64,000 nt of DNA, taken from Trichormus variabilis 0441 (GTDB lineage Bacteria > Cyanobacteriota > Cyanobacteriia > Cyanobacteriales > Nostocaceae). How positions within the stretch are numbered: the first letter of the stretch is position 1; each line of letters starts with the position of its first letter. The DNA lies in assembly GCF_009856605.1 (NCBI RefSeq), contig NZ_CP047242.1, forward strand, positions 1,672,001 to 1,736,000, read 5' to 3'. This document shows, in pieces, positions 55,302 to 63,493 of the stretch. The position numbers were made by a program, and so were the translations under genes. Under the pieces are notes generated by a model, which was not told the DNA's origin, searched no databases, and worked only from the letters and a program-made list of their open reading frames with translations.

Positions 55302-55642
55302 AAGTCTTTAATTAAATATCAATTTGCACAAATTTTCACTCATCGTTGACAGATTTTTAAACCAATAAACCACTTTAGTAGCATCACTTTACTAAACTGC
55401 TAGTGAGATATACTATCCCCAAATTTCAGAGAAAATGGGGATAGTATACCTGGCTTTTACTTAGATTTAAATTCTCACATAATAGAAATATAATTTTCTG
55501 ACAACCAGAATTTAGGTAATAGTTCATAAGAGATAATTAAGTTATTTTTTGAATTGCTTTAATCAGTCCTATGGGCGATTTTATACATATAAATGTCATG
55601 CTTTATTGATATTACATAAATAAATCTATGGTTGGAGATATT
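55302..55642. promoter_or_regulatory. Spacer upstream of the cyanophycinase gene
   Basis: Besides the hairpin listed separately, a TTTAGTA ... TACTAAA dyad lies at about 55374-55396. No sequence matching GTAN8TAC (NtcA) was seen by eye. The ribosome-binding site GGAG at 55633-55636 decides the start at 55643. Confidence 0.4.
55409..55448. other. Perfect 13-bp hairpin upstream of the cyanophycinase gene
   Basis: TATACTATCCCCA (55409-55421) pairs perfectly with TGGGGATAGTATA (55436-55448) around a 14-nt loop. It is about 110 bp after the small-gene stop and 195 bp before the cyanophycinase ATG. No T-tract follows directly. It may be a terminator-like or mRNA-processing structure, or a repeat remnant. 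Confidence 0.6.
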
Positions 55643-56509
55643 ATGACTGCAAGTGAAAACAAAAGGCAGTTGGTAATTATTGGTGGTGCAGAAGATAAAG
55701 ATGGTGACTCGCAAATACTGCGGGAGTTTGTGCGCCGTTCTGGTGGTACAAAAGCTCACATTGTCATCATGACGGCGGCGACAGAACTACCCAGGGATGT
55801 GGGAGAGAATTACATTAGAGTGTTTGAACGTCTAGGTGCGGAAAAAGTTCGGATAATTGATACAGAAACCCGTGAAGATGCGTCTTCATCAACTGCACTG
55901 GAAGCGATCGCCAAAGCAACTGGTATATTCTTCACTGGGGGAGATCAAGCCCGGATTACCAGCATCATCAAAGATACCGAAATTGATGCAGCAATTCACA
56001 AGCGCTTCTCTGAAGGTATCGTTGTTGGTGGCACAAGTGCCGGTGCGGCAGTCATGCCAGATAAAATGATTGTGGAAGGTGACTCAGAAACCAATCCTCG
56101 CTTAGAAATTGTAGAAATGGGGCCAGGTTTGGGTTTTCTTCCTGGGGTAGTCATTGACCAGCATTTTTCTGAACGCGGACGCTTGGGACGCTTAATTACA
56201 GCATTGATTAGAGAACCAGCCGTACTAGGGTTTGGGATTGACGAGAATACTGCTATGGTTGTGACCGACAGCCAGATTGAAATCATTGGCCAAGGTTCAG
56301 TCACAATTGTGGATGAGTCAGAGTCTACATACAACAATATGGATGAAATCCTCAGGGATGAAGCTTTAGCAATTTGTGGCGCAAAACTACACATTTTGCC
56401 ACATGGCTACAAATTTGATCTGAAAACTCGCAAGCCTATTTTAACTAATGGTGCGGCGGCGGATGCTTCTGTACCAGTTGGTTCGGCAACTATTTCTGCG
56501 GCTGTTTAA
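55643..56509 (+). CDS. cphB: Cyanophycinase
   Basis: The ATG at 55643 (288 residues) is chosen for the GGAG just upstream; ATG 55628 is in frame but less well placed. The S51-type peptidase core has LVIIGGAEDKDGD, GIFFTGGDQARI, the nucleophile Ser132 in VVGGTSAGAAVM, and GPGLGFLPGVVIDQHFSERG. Ser132 is also the catalytic residue number in Synechocystis CphB. The enzyme splits cyanophycin, the Asp/Arg nitrogen store, into beta-Asp-Arg dipeptides in the cytosol. It would supply the substrate proposed for the CphA2-like enzyme next door. Confidence 0.96.
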   Translation: MTASENKRQLVIIGGAEDKDGDSQILREFVRRSGGTKAHIVIMTAATELPRDVGENYIRVFERLGAEKVRIIDTETREDASSSTALEAIAKATGIFFTGGDQARITSIIKDTEIDAAIHKRFSEGIVVGGTSAGAAVMPDKMIVEGDSETNPRLEIVEMGPGLGFLPGVVIDQHFSERGRLGRLITALIREPAVLGFGIDENTAMVVTDSQIEIIGQGSVTIVDESESTYNNMDEILRDEALAICGAKLHILPHGYKFDLKTRKPILTNGAAADASVPVGSATISAAV

Positions 56510-56606
56510 CTAGCCATTATCAGCTACGCCCATTAAGACAGATGAAATAGGGGTTAGGGAAGAATCAATTCCAGATCAAAGCATCTCTTTCCCCTATCCC
56601 CATTAC

Positions 56607-57185
56607 CTAATTCACCACTTGACTACCATGACTGCGAGGATCGTCTTGACTACCGATAGGTGCAACTGGTGTAGAGACTTGAGAAACTTGTCCACTAGTT
56701 TGAGCATGGGGTAAAGCGGAACCAGTCACCAAGGCTTCTAAATTACTTGCCATAATTGTATGGGGTTGATCGCCGATCGCCTGGGCTAGACTTTCCCCCT
56801 CTTTGTTTAAAAATACAAAGTGAGGAATACCGTCTACTCGATATTTCAGCATCTCCGGCAACCACTTGGTATTATCTACATTGAGCATGACAAAATTCAC
56901 CTTGTCAGCATACTGTTGTTCAAATTCTGCAATATCTGGAGCCATTTTTTGACAAACAGTACACCAGTTAGCGTAAAATTCCACCATAGAAGGTTTGCCG
57001 TTGCTGATAGCCACTTCTAGAGGAGTAGAAGCTGCATATAATTTATCCAGAGATACAGCAGCCGTTTCCGTCCGTAACCCTAAGACTAAGGCAACGGTGA
57101 GAGCGATCGCCACCATTGCAACTAAAAAGTTTCTCAACCGCTCTCCCGCAGTAGTTTCCGGCTTAATGGGTGAGTCTGTAGTCAT
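56607..57185 (-). CDS. txlA: TxlA-type membrane-anchored thioredoxin-like protein
   Basis: The protein has 192 residues. One membrane segment (about 20-38, LVAMVAIALTVALVLGL) is followed by a thioredoxin fold with the active site Cys75-Thr-Val-Cys78 in VEFYANWCTVCQKMAP and the cis-Pro loop VDGIPHFVFLN. A polar C-terminal tail (GQVSQVSTPVAPIGSQDDPR) extends it. TxlA and its plant homologue HCF164 face the thylakoid lumen and help deliver reductant for cytochrome assembly. The start lies in a spacer shared with the divergent NIL-ferredoxin gene. Confidence 0.9.
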   Translation of the reverse strand: MTTDSPIKPETTAGERLRNFLVAMVAIALTVALVLGLRTETAAVSLDKLYAASTPLEVAISNGKPSMVEFYANWCTVCQKMAPDIAEFEQQYADKVNFVMLNVDNTKWLPEMLKYRVDGIPHFVFLNKEGESLAQAIGDQPHTIMASNLEALVTGSALPHAQTSGQVSQVSTPVAPIGSQDDPRSHGSQVVN

Positions 57186-57223
57186 AACACAATTTATTAA
57201 ATCTTATTAAGTAATCTCATTTT

Positions 57224-57286
57224 TAGTGTAACTGACTGTTGACTGTTGATTGTGGACTGATGACTGTTGACCAATAACCAACCCCT
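57224..57286. repeat. Heptamer-type tandem repeats in a divergent spacer
   Basis: GACTGTTGACTGTTGATTG and following GACTGATGACTGTTGACC are direct TGACTGT-type repeats upstream of both the txlA and NIL-ferredoxin genes. Confidence 0.6.
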
Positions 57287-57324
57287 TACGCTAGAACAGA
57301 ACAAGAAAAGACTCTGCTAAATCT

Positions 57325-57729
57325 GTGAAAAAACGAGTTACCCTCACCTTTCCCAAACGTGCTATACAAATGCCTGTGACTTATGTGCTGGCGAAAGAGT
57401 TCAATGTGGCTGCGAATATCATCCGCGCTCAAGTTGCGCCTAATCAAATTGGCAAACTGGTAGTGGAACTGTCAGGAGATATTGATCAGTTAGATGCAGC
57501 TATTGAATGGATGCGATCGCGCCATATTAATGTTTCTCTAACTTTAGGGGAAATTGTTGTTGATGAAGATATATGTGTCCACTGTGGTTTATGTACTGGG
57601 GTTTGTCCTACAGAAGCCCTGACCTTGCACCCAGAAACATATAAATTAACATTCACGCGATCGCGCTGCATTGTCTGTGAGCAGTGTATTCCTACTTGTC
57701 CTGTACAAGCAATATCTACGAATCTTTAA
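57325..57729 (+). CDS. NIL-domain ferredoxin-type 2[4Fe-4S] protein
   Basis: The start is GTG 57325 (134 residues). An N-terminal NIL domain (about 1-75, RVTLTFPKRAIQMPVTYVLA) is a small ACT-like fold first described in methionine importers. The C-terminal half binds two [4Fe-4S] clusters through CVHCGLCTGVCPTEAL and CIVCEQCIPTCPVQAI. Such NIL-ferredoxins occur near sulfur-amino-acid metabolism in many bacteria; the exact electron partner is unknown. The stop codon overlaps the stop of the convergent gene by 4 bp. Confidence 0.9.
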   Translation: MKKRVTLTFPKRAIQMPVTYVLAKEFNVAANIIRAQVAPNQIGKLVVELSGDIDQLDAAIEWMRSRHINVSLTLGEIVVDEDICVHCGLCTGVCPTEALTLHPETYKLTFTRSRCIVCEQCIPTCPVQAISTNL

Positions 57730-58793
57730 CCTAGTGGAAACACATCAGCGATAACGCTAGCATCACCCACTAGTCTATTCTGGGCTGGAGAGTCATACAC
57801 TACCAATATGGAAGGTACACCGGATACATCCTCAAATAATGTTATACCTTCAGCATGATCATTGCGATCGCCATAGGGAATTTCTTGGACTAATTCTGGT
57901 TTATTGAGAATATTTTCTTGTAAATTTACACCATTTTCCAATCGATAAACTTGTACAGGCCCATCTAAATCCATCGTTGGCCCAGCTAAAATTAACAAGT
58001 CTTTTCCAGCCAGACATAAGTCACGAATTCCTAAGCCATTCAACCAAACAAAATGTTTTTTGTACGTCTTTCCACCTTTTTCAGACTCCCATAGTCTCAT
58101 TAAACCTGGCTGGGAATCTTGTAGCGCAATTTCCAAAATAATCGCCCAACCTCGCAACACAGGGCCACGTAAACCCAAGAAAACTTTGTTTTCGTACACA
58201 GCTAAACCTTCAACATCAAAGCCATTATCTTTACCAGGTATTGCAGCTTTGACAAAGAAACCTAAATGCTGATCATCAGCCAAAGCTGACATCAAAACAT
58301 TTCCTTGCTTGATTAACTCTAATTTTGCAGCAACTAACCGCTTACCTGCATCTTGCGGATGAGAGCAAGACTTAAATAATTGACCCTTGACAAGGGGAAT
58401 TCGTCCTAATATGTAGCGATTCTCTTCCGACGTAACTTTGGCTAACCGAGAAATATTTTTCTCATCTGTATTATCTGATTTAATATTTTTACGCTTGTAG
58501 CTATGAGAACCTGTGAACCACAGGTAATTATCAGCATAAGCTAATCCTTCAATATCAATTTCTTCATCTTCTGGTGCTGGTAAATCAATAAATTCAGCCA
58601 CTCGAAATTGTTTGTGATCACTAAATTTATCTCCATCAACCAAATATAAACGCTCAATAGTGGCAGTTTCATCCGACCCAAGCCATAAATGCTTTTCTTG
58701 AGTAAGTAATATAGCCGAAATATCTTCCCTGTGTTGCTGAAAAGTATTATTAAATATCAGACTGACTTGTTGAAGCGGACGGAATTTTACCAT
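57726..58793 (-). CDS. DUF3616-domain protein
   Basis: The protein has 355 residues. Repeated beta-rich segments (LWLGSDETATIERLYLVDGD, DIEGLAYADNYLWFTGSHSY, FDVEGLAVYENKVFLGLRGP, NDHAEGITLFEDVSGVPSIL) suggest a propeller-like fold, as in DUF3616 proteins. No signal peptide is seen. Function is unknown. Its stop codon shares the TTAA sequence at 57726-57729 with the stop of the NIL-ferredoxin gene. Confidence 0.82.
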   Translation of the reverse strand: MVKFRPLQQVSLIFNNTFQQHREDISAILLTQEKHLWLGSDETATIERLYLVDGDKFSDHKQFRVAEFIDLPAPEDEEIDIEGLAYADNYLWFTGSHSYKRKNIKSDNTDEKNISRLAKVTSEENRYILGRIPLVKGQLFKSCSHPQDAGKRLVAAKLELIKQGNVLMSALADDQHLGFFVKAAIPGKDNGFDVEGLAVYENKVFLGLRGPVLRGWAIILEIALQDSQPGLMRLWESEKGGKTYKKHFVWLNGLGIRDLCLAGKDLLILAGPTMDLDGPVQVYRLENGVNLQENILNKPELVQEIPYGDRNDHAEGITLFEDVSGVPSILVVYDSPAQNRLVGDASVIADVFPLG

Positions 58794-59156
58794 GTTGCCT
58801 AGCCTCCCAGGTTAAGGATAAGTTAATAAGTTATTTTCTGGACTGATTCCATACACAGCAAGAAACAAGTCCCCAAGATTTTTCCTATTTTTCTTTGAGA
58901 CCTGTTAATATGCAGTGTAATTTTATCTATCCGGCAATTCATGGATTTTATACACAAATTATGTAAAAACCCCTCTTTCTTAACTCTGAATCTTTAACAT
59001 ATATACCCTTGTATCCATAAGGAAGCATAATAATACTCACAAAGAAATAACTTTCTTAAAAAGACATATCAAAGGTTAGATATAAATTTTTCACAAATCC
59101 TATCATTTGCTATCATTCAATAATCTGTTTAAATAAGTAAATAATTACTATCAGCG
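58794..59156. promoter_or_regulatory. Divergent spacer ahead of the CHAD gene
   Basis: This AT-rich region must carry promoters for two divergent genes. No repeat, RNA gene or strong motif was recognised. Confidence 0.35.
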
Positions 59157-60125
59157 ATGACGTTAGCTACAGAACCAACGGTAAAAACTCTAGGAAACTA
59201 CGCTTACGAAGCCATTCAAAAACACTTTAAGAAAACCTTGAAGTGGGAAAAAGCTGTTAAGAAAGATGAAGATCCAGAAGCATTACACCAAATGCGAGTA
59301 GGGATGAGACGCTTACGCACAGCTATTAGTAGATTTGACATAGCATTAAATTTATCAAAGCCCGCCAGTGATAAAAATATTGGTAAAATTGCCCGTCGGC
59401 TTGGTAATCTCCGGGACTTAGACGTATTAAAACAAACCTTAGAAACCCTTTATCAACCACATTTACCAGAAAAAGAGCAAAAAACTTTACAAAAAGCTTT
59501 TGACGCTTTAGCTAAACAACGAGTAAGTGTACTTGATAAAACCCAAGAAACATTGAAAGATGAGTCGTATAAGTCCTTAAAACATACATTAGAGGAATGG
59601 TTAGAAAAACCTAGCTATCAACCCTTAGCTTCTCTACCAATAAAGCAAGTATTACCAGATTTATTGTTACCTGAAGTAAGCAGTTTCTTGCTGCATCCTG
59701 GGTTATTAGTAGGAACCGATATTGTAGATTATGAAGTTAAAATTATTACTGATTGGCCAGCCGACAAGATAGAACAACAACTGACCACAAAAGGCGAAAC
59801 TATTCATAGCTTAAGAAAACAAGCCAAACGCCTGCGCTACCAAATGGAATTATTTACTGAGTTATATGATGATTCTTATGCCACATACATTACAAAGATC
59901 AAAAGTATCCAAGATATTTTAGGTAACATTCAAGACAGTGTAGTGATGGGTGACTGGCTGGTAGATGTATTCAAGTCAGATATCCACAATCAATTACCAA
60001 CACTTGCTAATCTACTAGCGGAAAATCGCTACCAGTGGTGGCAACAGTGGCAACCTTTACAAGAGCAGTACCTAAAAGCCGAGAATAGGCATAACTTTCA
60101 TTTAACAATACTCCACCCTGTTTAG
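59157..60125 (+). CDS. CHAD-domain protein (polyphosphate-binding type)
   Basis: The 322-residue protein is all-helical. The CHAD signature opens with DPEALHQMRVGMRRLRTAIS and includes IHSLRKQAKRLRYQMELFTE; the invariant histidines and basic residues are those shown to bind polyphosphate in the family. No CYTH (triphosphatase) domain is fused and none lies next door. It may bind polyphosphate granules or another polyanion. Confidence 0.92.
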   Translation: MTLATEPTVKTLGNYAYEAIQKHFKKTLKWEKAVKKDEDPEALHQMRVGMRRLRTAISRFDIALNLSKPASDKNIGKIARRLGNLRDLDVLKQTLETLYQPHLPEKEQKTLQKAFDALAKQRVSVLDKTQETLKDESYKSLKHTLEEWLEKPSYQPLASLPIKQVLPDLLLPEVSSFLLHPGLLVGTDIVDYEVKIITDWPADKIEQQLTTKGETIHSLRKQAKRLRYQMELFTELYDDSYATYITKIKSIQDILGNIQDSVVMGDWLVDVFKSDIHNQLPTLANLLAENRYQWWQQWQPLQEQYLKAENRHNFHLTILHPV

Positions 60126-60149
60126 TAGTTTAATAATCCATATTTGACA

Positions 60150-60788
60150 CTAGCGAGAAGACAGAGTGATGGGAGCTTCGAGGGATAAAACATAAACACT
60201 ACTCTGGGGAATTTGGACAACACGGGTGTTTTCTGCGGAACGCAAACCTGAAAGCAAACCCATAGCACTACCTAACATTACCCCTCGGTCAAATTGTTCA
60301 GGATTTCCGTTGCTTAAGAAACCCAGGGCGCTGCCCCCAATCTTACCCCAAATAGATTCACTCTCCACTGCTGCGTCATTAGCTCCTTTATGGGTAATTG
60401 TAGTGCCGGGTATTGTTTGACTGGATGCTTTGATTGCAACAATGCGTCCATTGATTACTAAAGACTGTGCCACAATTCTGGCACCGCCCTCTGTTGGTTT
60501 AAGAACTATGGTTACAGGCGTATTTTCCGCCACTATAGTATTACCCTGAACATCTTTAATGGCATTTGCCAAAGTTACAGTTAGGGGATAATCCTTTTTT
60601 TGCCCTACATCTACTGTAATGGGTGCAGGAAAAGAAACCACAATTGCTGTATCTTGTGGAATACTAACTTCTAGAGTAGCTGCCTCTGTCTGTATTGGCT
60701 GGGTAGGGAGTTGTGCTGCAACAGGGAATGTTAGTGAACCTAAAAGAGAAATAGAGCAGGCTAGGCTCATTAATATTTGCGTTCTCAT
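60150..60788 (-). CDS. Secreted protein of unknown function
   Basis: The protein has 212 residues. A signal peptide (ILMSLACSISLLGSLTFPVAA) ends near Ala25. The mature protein is beta-rich with IPQDTAIVVSFPAPITVDVG, a middle part resembling TrbI/VirB10-like or pilus-associated beta domains only loosely, and Ala/Gly-rich IGGSALGFLSNGNPEQFDRG. I assign no family. It converges on the CHAD gene. Confidence 0.7.
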   Translation of the reverse strand: MRTQILMSLACSISLLGSLTFPVAAQLPTQPIQTEAATLEVSIPQDTAIVVSFPAPITVDVGQKKDYPLTVTLANAIKDVQGNTIVAENTPVTIVLKPTEGGARIVAQSLVINGRIVAIKASSQTIPGTTITHKGANDAAVESESIWGKIGGSALGFLSNGNPEQFDRGVMLGSAMGLLSGLRSAENTRVVQIPQSSVYVLSLEAPITLSSR

Positions 60789-61380
60789 GGTTTTGTTTCC
60801 CTTGGATGTGAGTTGTTGGACTTGATTGCCTTCACTCAGTCAATAGGTGGACTATTTTGGCTTTATGCAGCCTGTTGTCTGCCATAAACCGTAAATTGAG
60901 TGGCTTGTCTGCAAAAATCCTTGGCAGCACAAATTCATTAACAGGTTGAAATTCACTGAAGATGAGAAAAACAATCTGTGAGTTATCCTGAAAAATTTAA
61001 CTGATGAAACATTTATTAATAATCCAGCTTTTAGTGAGCCAAATTGATGATGGTTCACTCTTCACCCATTTCTAGCATTTATCATCTAGAAAATGCAGTT
61101 AAATACTTACAGAATTCCTTGATAAAACTCATGATTTTTTGACTTTTGTCACCTACTCTGTTTTGAGCGATTTCAAAAAGAGTAATAATAGTTTCTGTGA
61201 TCCTTCTCTGATGAGACCTGATCAAAGATTATTGGCTCAAATAGGGGGTCATGCCCCTCTTTACAAAATCACCAATAAAGTGTTTTTGAAGTCGAGCATT
61301 AACTAGTAAAAATGCGTTAATTGCTAATGCGAATTTGTTGAGTGCTTGTTGTCTAAGCAGTTATACCAAAGGAGGTTCAG
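60789..61380. other. Spacer upstream of the 146-residue protein gene
   Basis: This AT-rich region includes a small GGGG-TCAT-GCCCC hairpin at about 61243-61255. An ideal GGAGG lies at 61371-61375. No RNA gene was recognised. Confidence 0.4.
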
Positions 61381-61821
61381 ATGAGTCGTCTTCTTTATGA
61401 AAATTCAGTTTCATATCAAGGATATCTCATCATTCCATTTGTTTTTGGCAAAGCAGATAGGTATGAAATCTATTCCTATAAACTTTTGTCAGAAATTGGG
61501 CAAAAAAGTAAGCTGCATAAAGCAGAAAATCCAGCAAAAATATATGGCAATAGCATTAGTAATATCATTGAGATAGCTAAAGAGCATATTGACCAAAACG
61601 CCGATTTTGTAAGTCAAAAAGATAGCTTTCAATCTCGCTATATCTACCGCAACAATTTGATTATTGTCTTTCATGAGAATGATCGATACTTTTATGACCA
61701 TTACCCACCAGATTTATTGAATAATATTGCTGCACCCAAATTATTCAAATCTGAGTATGAATGCCTCAGTTGGATTAAGCAGGGGTTAGATGGCAGATAT
61801 ATGCGGCAACAGGCGAGGTAA
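61381..61821 (+). CDS. Conserved-looking protein of unknown function
   Basis: The protein has 146 residues. GGAGG 6 nt before the ATG makes translation likely. The sequence is mixed alpha/beta, rich in Tyr and Lys (SYQGYLIIPFVFGKADRYEI, SISNIIEIAKEHIDQNADFV, NNLIIVFHENDRYFYDHYPP). No signal peptide, membrane segment or known motif is seen. The gene stands alone between long spacers. Confidence 0.6.
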   Translation: MSRLLYENSVSYQGYLIIPFVFGKADRYEIYSYKLLSEIGQKSKLHKAENPAKIYGNSISNIIEIAKEHIDQNADFVSQKDSFQSRYIYRNNLIIVFHENDRYFYDHYPPDLLNNIAAPKLFKSEYECLSWIKQGLDGRYMRQQAR

Positions 61822-61862
61822 GAGGTATTAATTTGTAATAGGCTTACCCACACAGGTTGTCT

Positions 61863-61925
61863 GTTGAGACCGGGTGTAAGGGTGTAAGGGTGTAAGGGTA
61901 TATGGGTGTAAGGGTTTCAAACATT
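61863..61925. repeat. Tandem GGGTGTAA repeats
   Basis: About five copies of an 8-bp unit GGGTGTAA, with a TATATG interruption, lie between the 146-residue protein gene and the convergent mltA gene. A similar GGGTGTAAGGG run occurs at about 29246-29290. Confidence 0.6.
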
Positions 61926-62017
61926 TATACCCTTCCCTACACCTTTATTCAAACCCTTAATATTTCGTTTTCATGTGTAAATTCTACGTAATTAAAGACT
62001 TAATTACGAATTACAAA

Positions 62018-63211
62018 TTACTTTAGTAGTAGGTAATAGATAGAACCAGTAGTAACGGTAATGCCAGCGCGATCGCCTGCTAAGTCACCATAGCCAAGGA
62101 AATAATCTACTCTGCCAGGGCCTTTAATGGCGCTACCTGTATCTTGATCCAGGACAAAACGGCTGACTCTGCGCTGAATTAATTGATTACGCTGTCCGGG
62201 ATAAGGAAATGTTGCGTTCATTACAGCCAATGCTCCTGGTGGCATGAGAGATTTATCTGTGGCAATAGAACGTTCTGGTACAAGAGGCACGCTGATACTG
62301 CCTGTAGCTGGTTCACCTTTAGTTTCCTTAAAGAAAATGAAGCGTTCCCAACGTGGTAAATAATTACTCATAGACTGGGGACTTTTGCGGAAATAGCGAA
62401 TAATTCCCGGCATATTTAATTCTTCTTTAGTTAGTTTGCCATCTTGAAACAGCAGCCGCCCGATACTTGTCCAAGGGTAATCCGTTCCGCGTACAAAACC
62501 GACACTAGTTTGAGTCCCATCAGTTAGGTTGAGTTTAGCAGAACCTTGGATATGGATCATGTATGCTTGAAAGCGATCGCGTAACCAAAACATCTCTAAA
62601 CCCCGTAGCTGGCTTTTTTCTCCCAACAAACCATCTACCCCTTCTAATTCAACCCGTTTGGGGTGGGGTTTAGTCCATTGTTCAAAATCTGGTGGTACTC
62701 GATAAATTGGATATTTATATTGTGCAGTGCGTACACGACTGGCTTGATAAATTGGTGCGTAGTAGGCGGTAAATTTGACCGTACCCTGTCCATCATCACC
62801 AACCGACTTGTAAAAAGCGAACTCCCGCCGCACCGCCGCTTGTAATTGTGCTGGTGATTTAGCAGTAGCCACTAGCTGACGAAAACGCCGCAAACTCCGA
62901 CGCACTCTGTCGCGGGTAATTTCTTTAATTGGGTAGTTATCGTAAGCTGTAACTGCTTTTGGAGTTTCTAAGTAACGCAAACTGTTATCTATTGAGTTTA
63001 ATAGACCTTGGCGATCGCTTTTTAAACCCCTATGTCCTGAAAAAAGTTGCTCATCCCAACCCAAGCAAGCATGATGAGGAGTGCAGTTAGTACCAATATC
63101 AACAAGTTTTAAAGGTGGTGCTGTGGGTGATACCTGACTTACAGCAATTTGCAGTGGGTTAAAAAAGGTGATTCCTAAACTCAGGGAAAACAAAGCCAGC
63201 GTTTTTCTCAT
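62018..63211 (-). CDS. mltA: Membrane-bound lytic transglycosylase A
   Basis: The protein has 397 residues. A signal peptide (LALFSLSLGITFFNPLQIAV) ends near residue 25. The MltA barrel has GTVKFTAYYAPIYQASR, MIHIQGSAKLNLTDGTQTSV and the 3D domain VLDQDTGSAIKGPGRVDYFL ending in GDLAGDRAG, whose aspartates form the catalytic site. It cuts the glycan strand of peptidoglycan to give 1,6-anhydro ends. The start is ATG 63211; about 280 bp separate it from the divergent pilin gene. Confidence 0.94.
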   Translation of the reverse strand: MRKTLALFSLSLGITFFNPLQIAVSQVSPTAPPLKLVDIGTNCTPHHACLGWDEQLFSGHRGLKSDRQGLLNSIDNSLRYLETPKAVTAYDNYPIKEITRDRVRRSLRRFRQLVATAKSPAQLQAAVRREFAFYKSVGDDGQGTVKFTAYYAPIYQASRVRTAQYKYPIYRVPPDFEQWTKPHPKRVELEGVDGLLGEKSQLRGLEMFWLRDRFQAYMIHIQGSAKLNLTDGTQTSVGFVRGTDYPWTSIGRLLFQDGKLTKEELNMPGIIRYFRKSPQSMSNYLPRWERFIFFKETKGEPATGSISVPLVPERSIATDKSLMPPGALAVMNATFPYPGQRNQLIQRRVSRFVLDQDTGSAIKGPGRVDYFLGYGDLAGDRAGITVTTGSIYYLLLK

Positions 63212-63482
63212 GTTCGTATCTCTATGTATTCAGACTTTAGGACATTAACCCACGGCTTAAGTTTCCGCTAGATACTTTTGTTGACGTGAGTTTGATTAAA
63301 GTATTCAGTAAAAAACAGGAGATAAAATTCATTTCCCCATTCCTAAGAGTGATTGTATTAGTAAATATACGCAAGTATCAATTCAAGAAGAAAGTTTTTT
63401 TACTGGAGTGATAGATCACAAATCACAACTGGGTAAGTTTGTTGTAGAACGGAGCGATCGCATTCTACTAACCCCAAACTTC

Positions 63483-63487
63483 AGGAG
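63483..63487 (+). promoter_or_regulatory. Shine-Dalgarno of the pilin gene
   Basis: AGGAG lies 6 nt before ATG 63494 and fixes the start of the pilin. Confidence 0.75.
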
Positions 63488-63493
63488 AAACCC

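Noticed and set aside
55302..55642. NtcA-binding site controlling the cyanophycinase gene
   Set aside because: No GTAN8TAC match was found by eye in the spacer.
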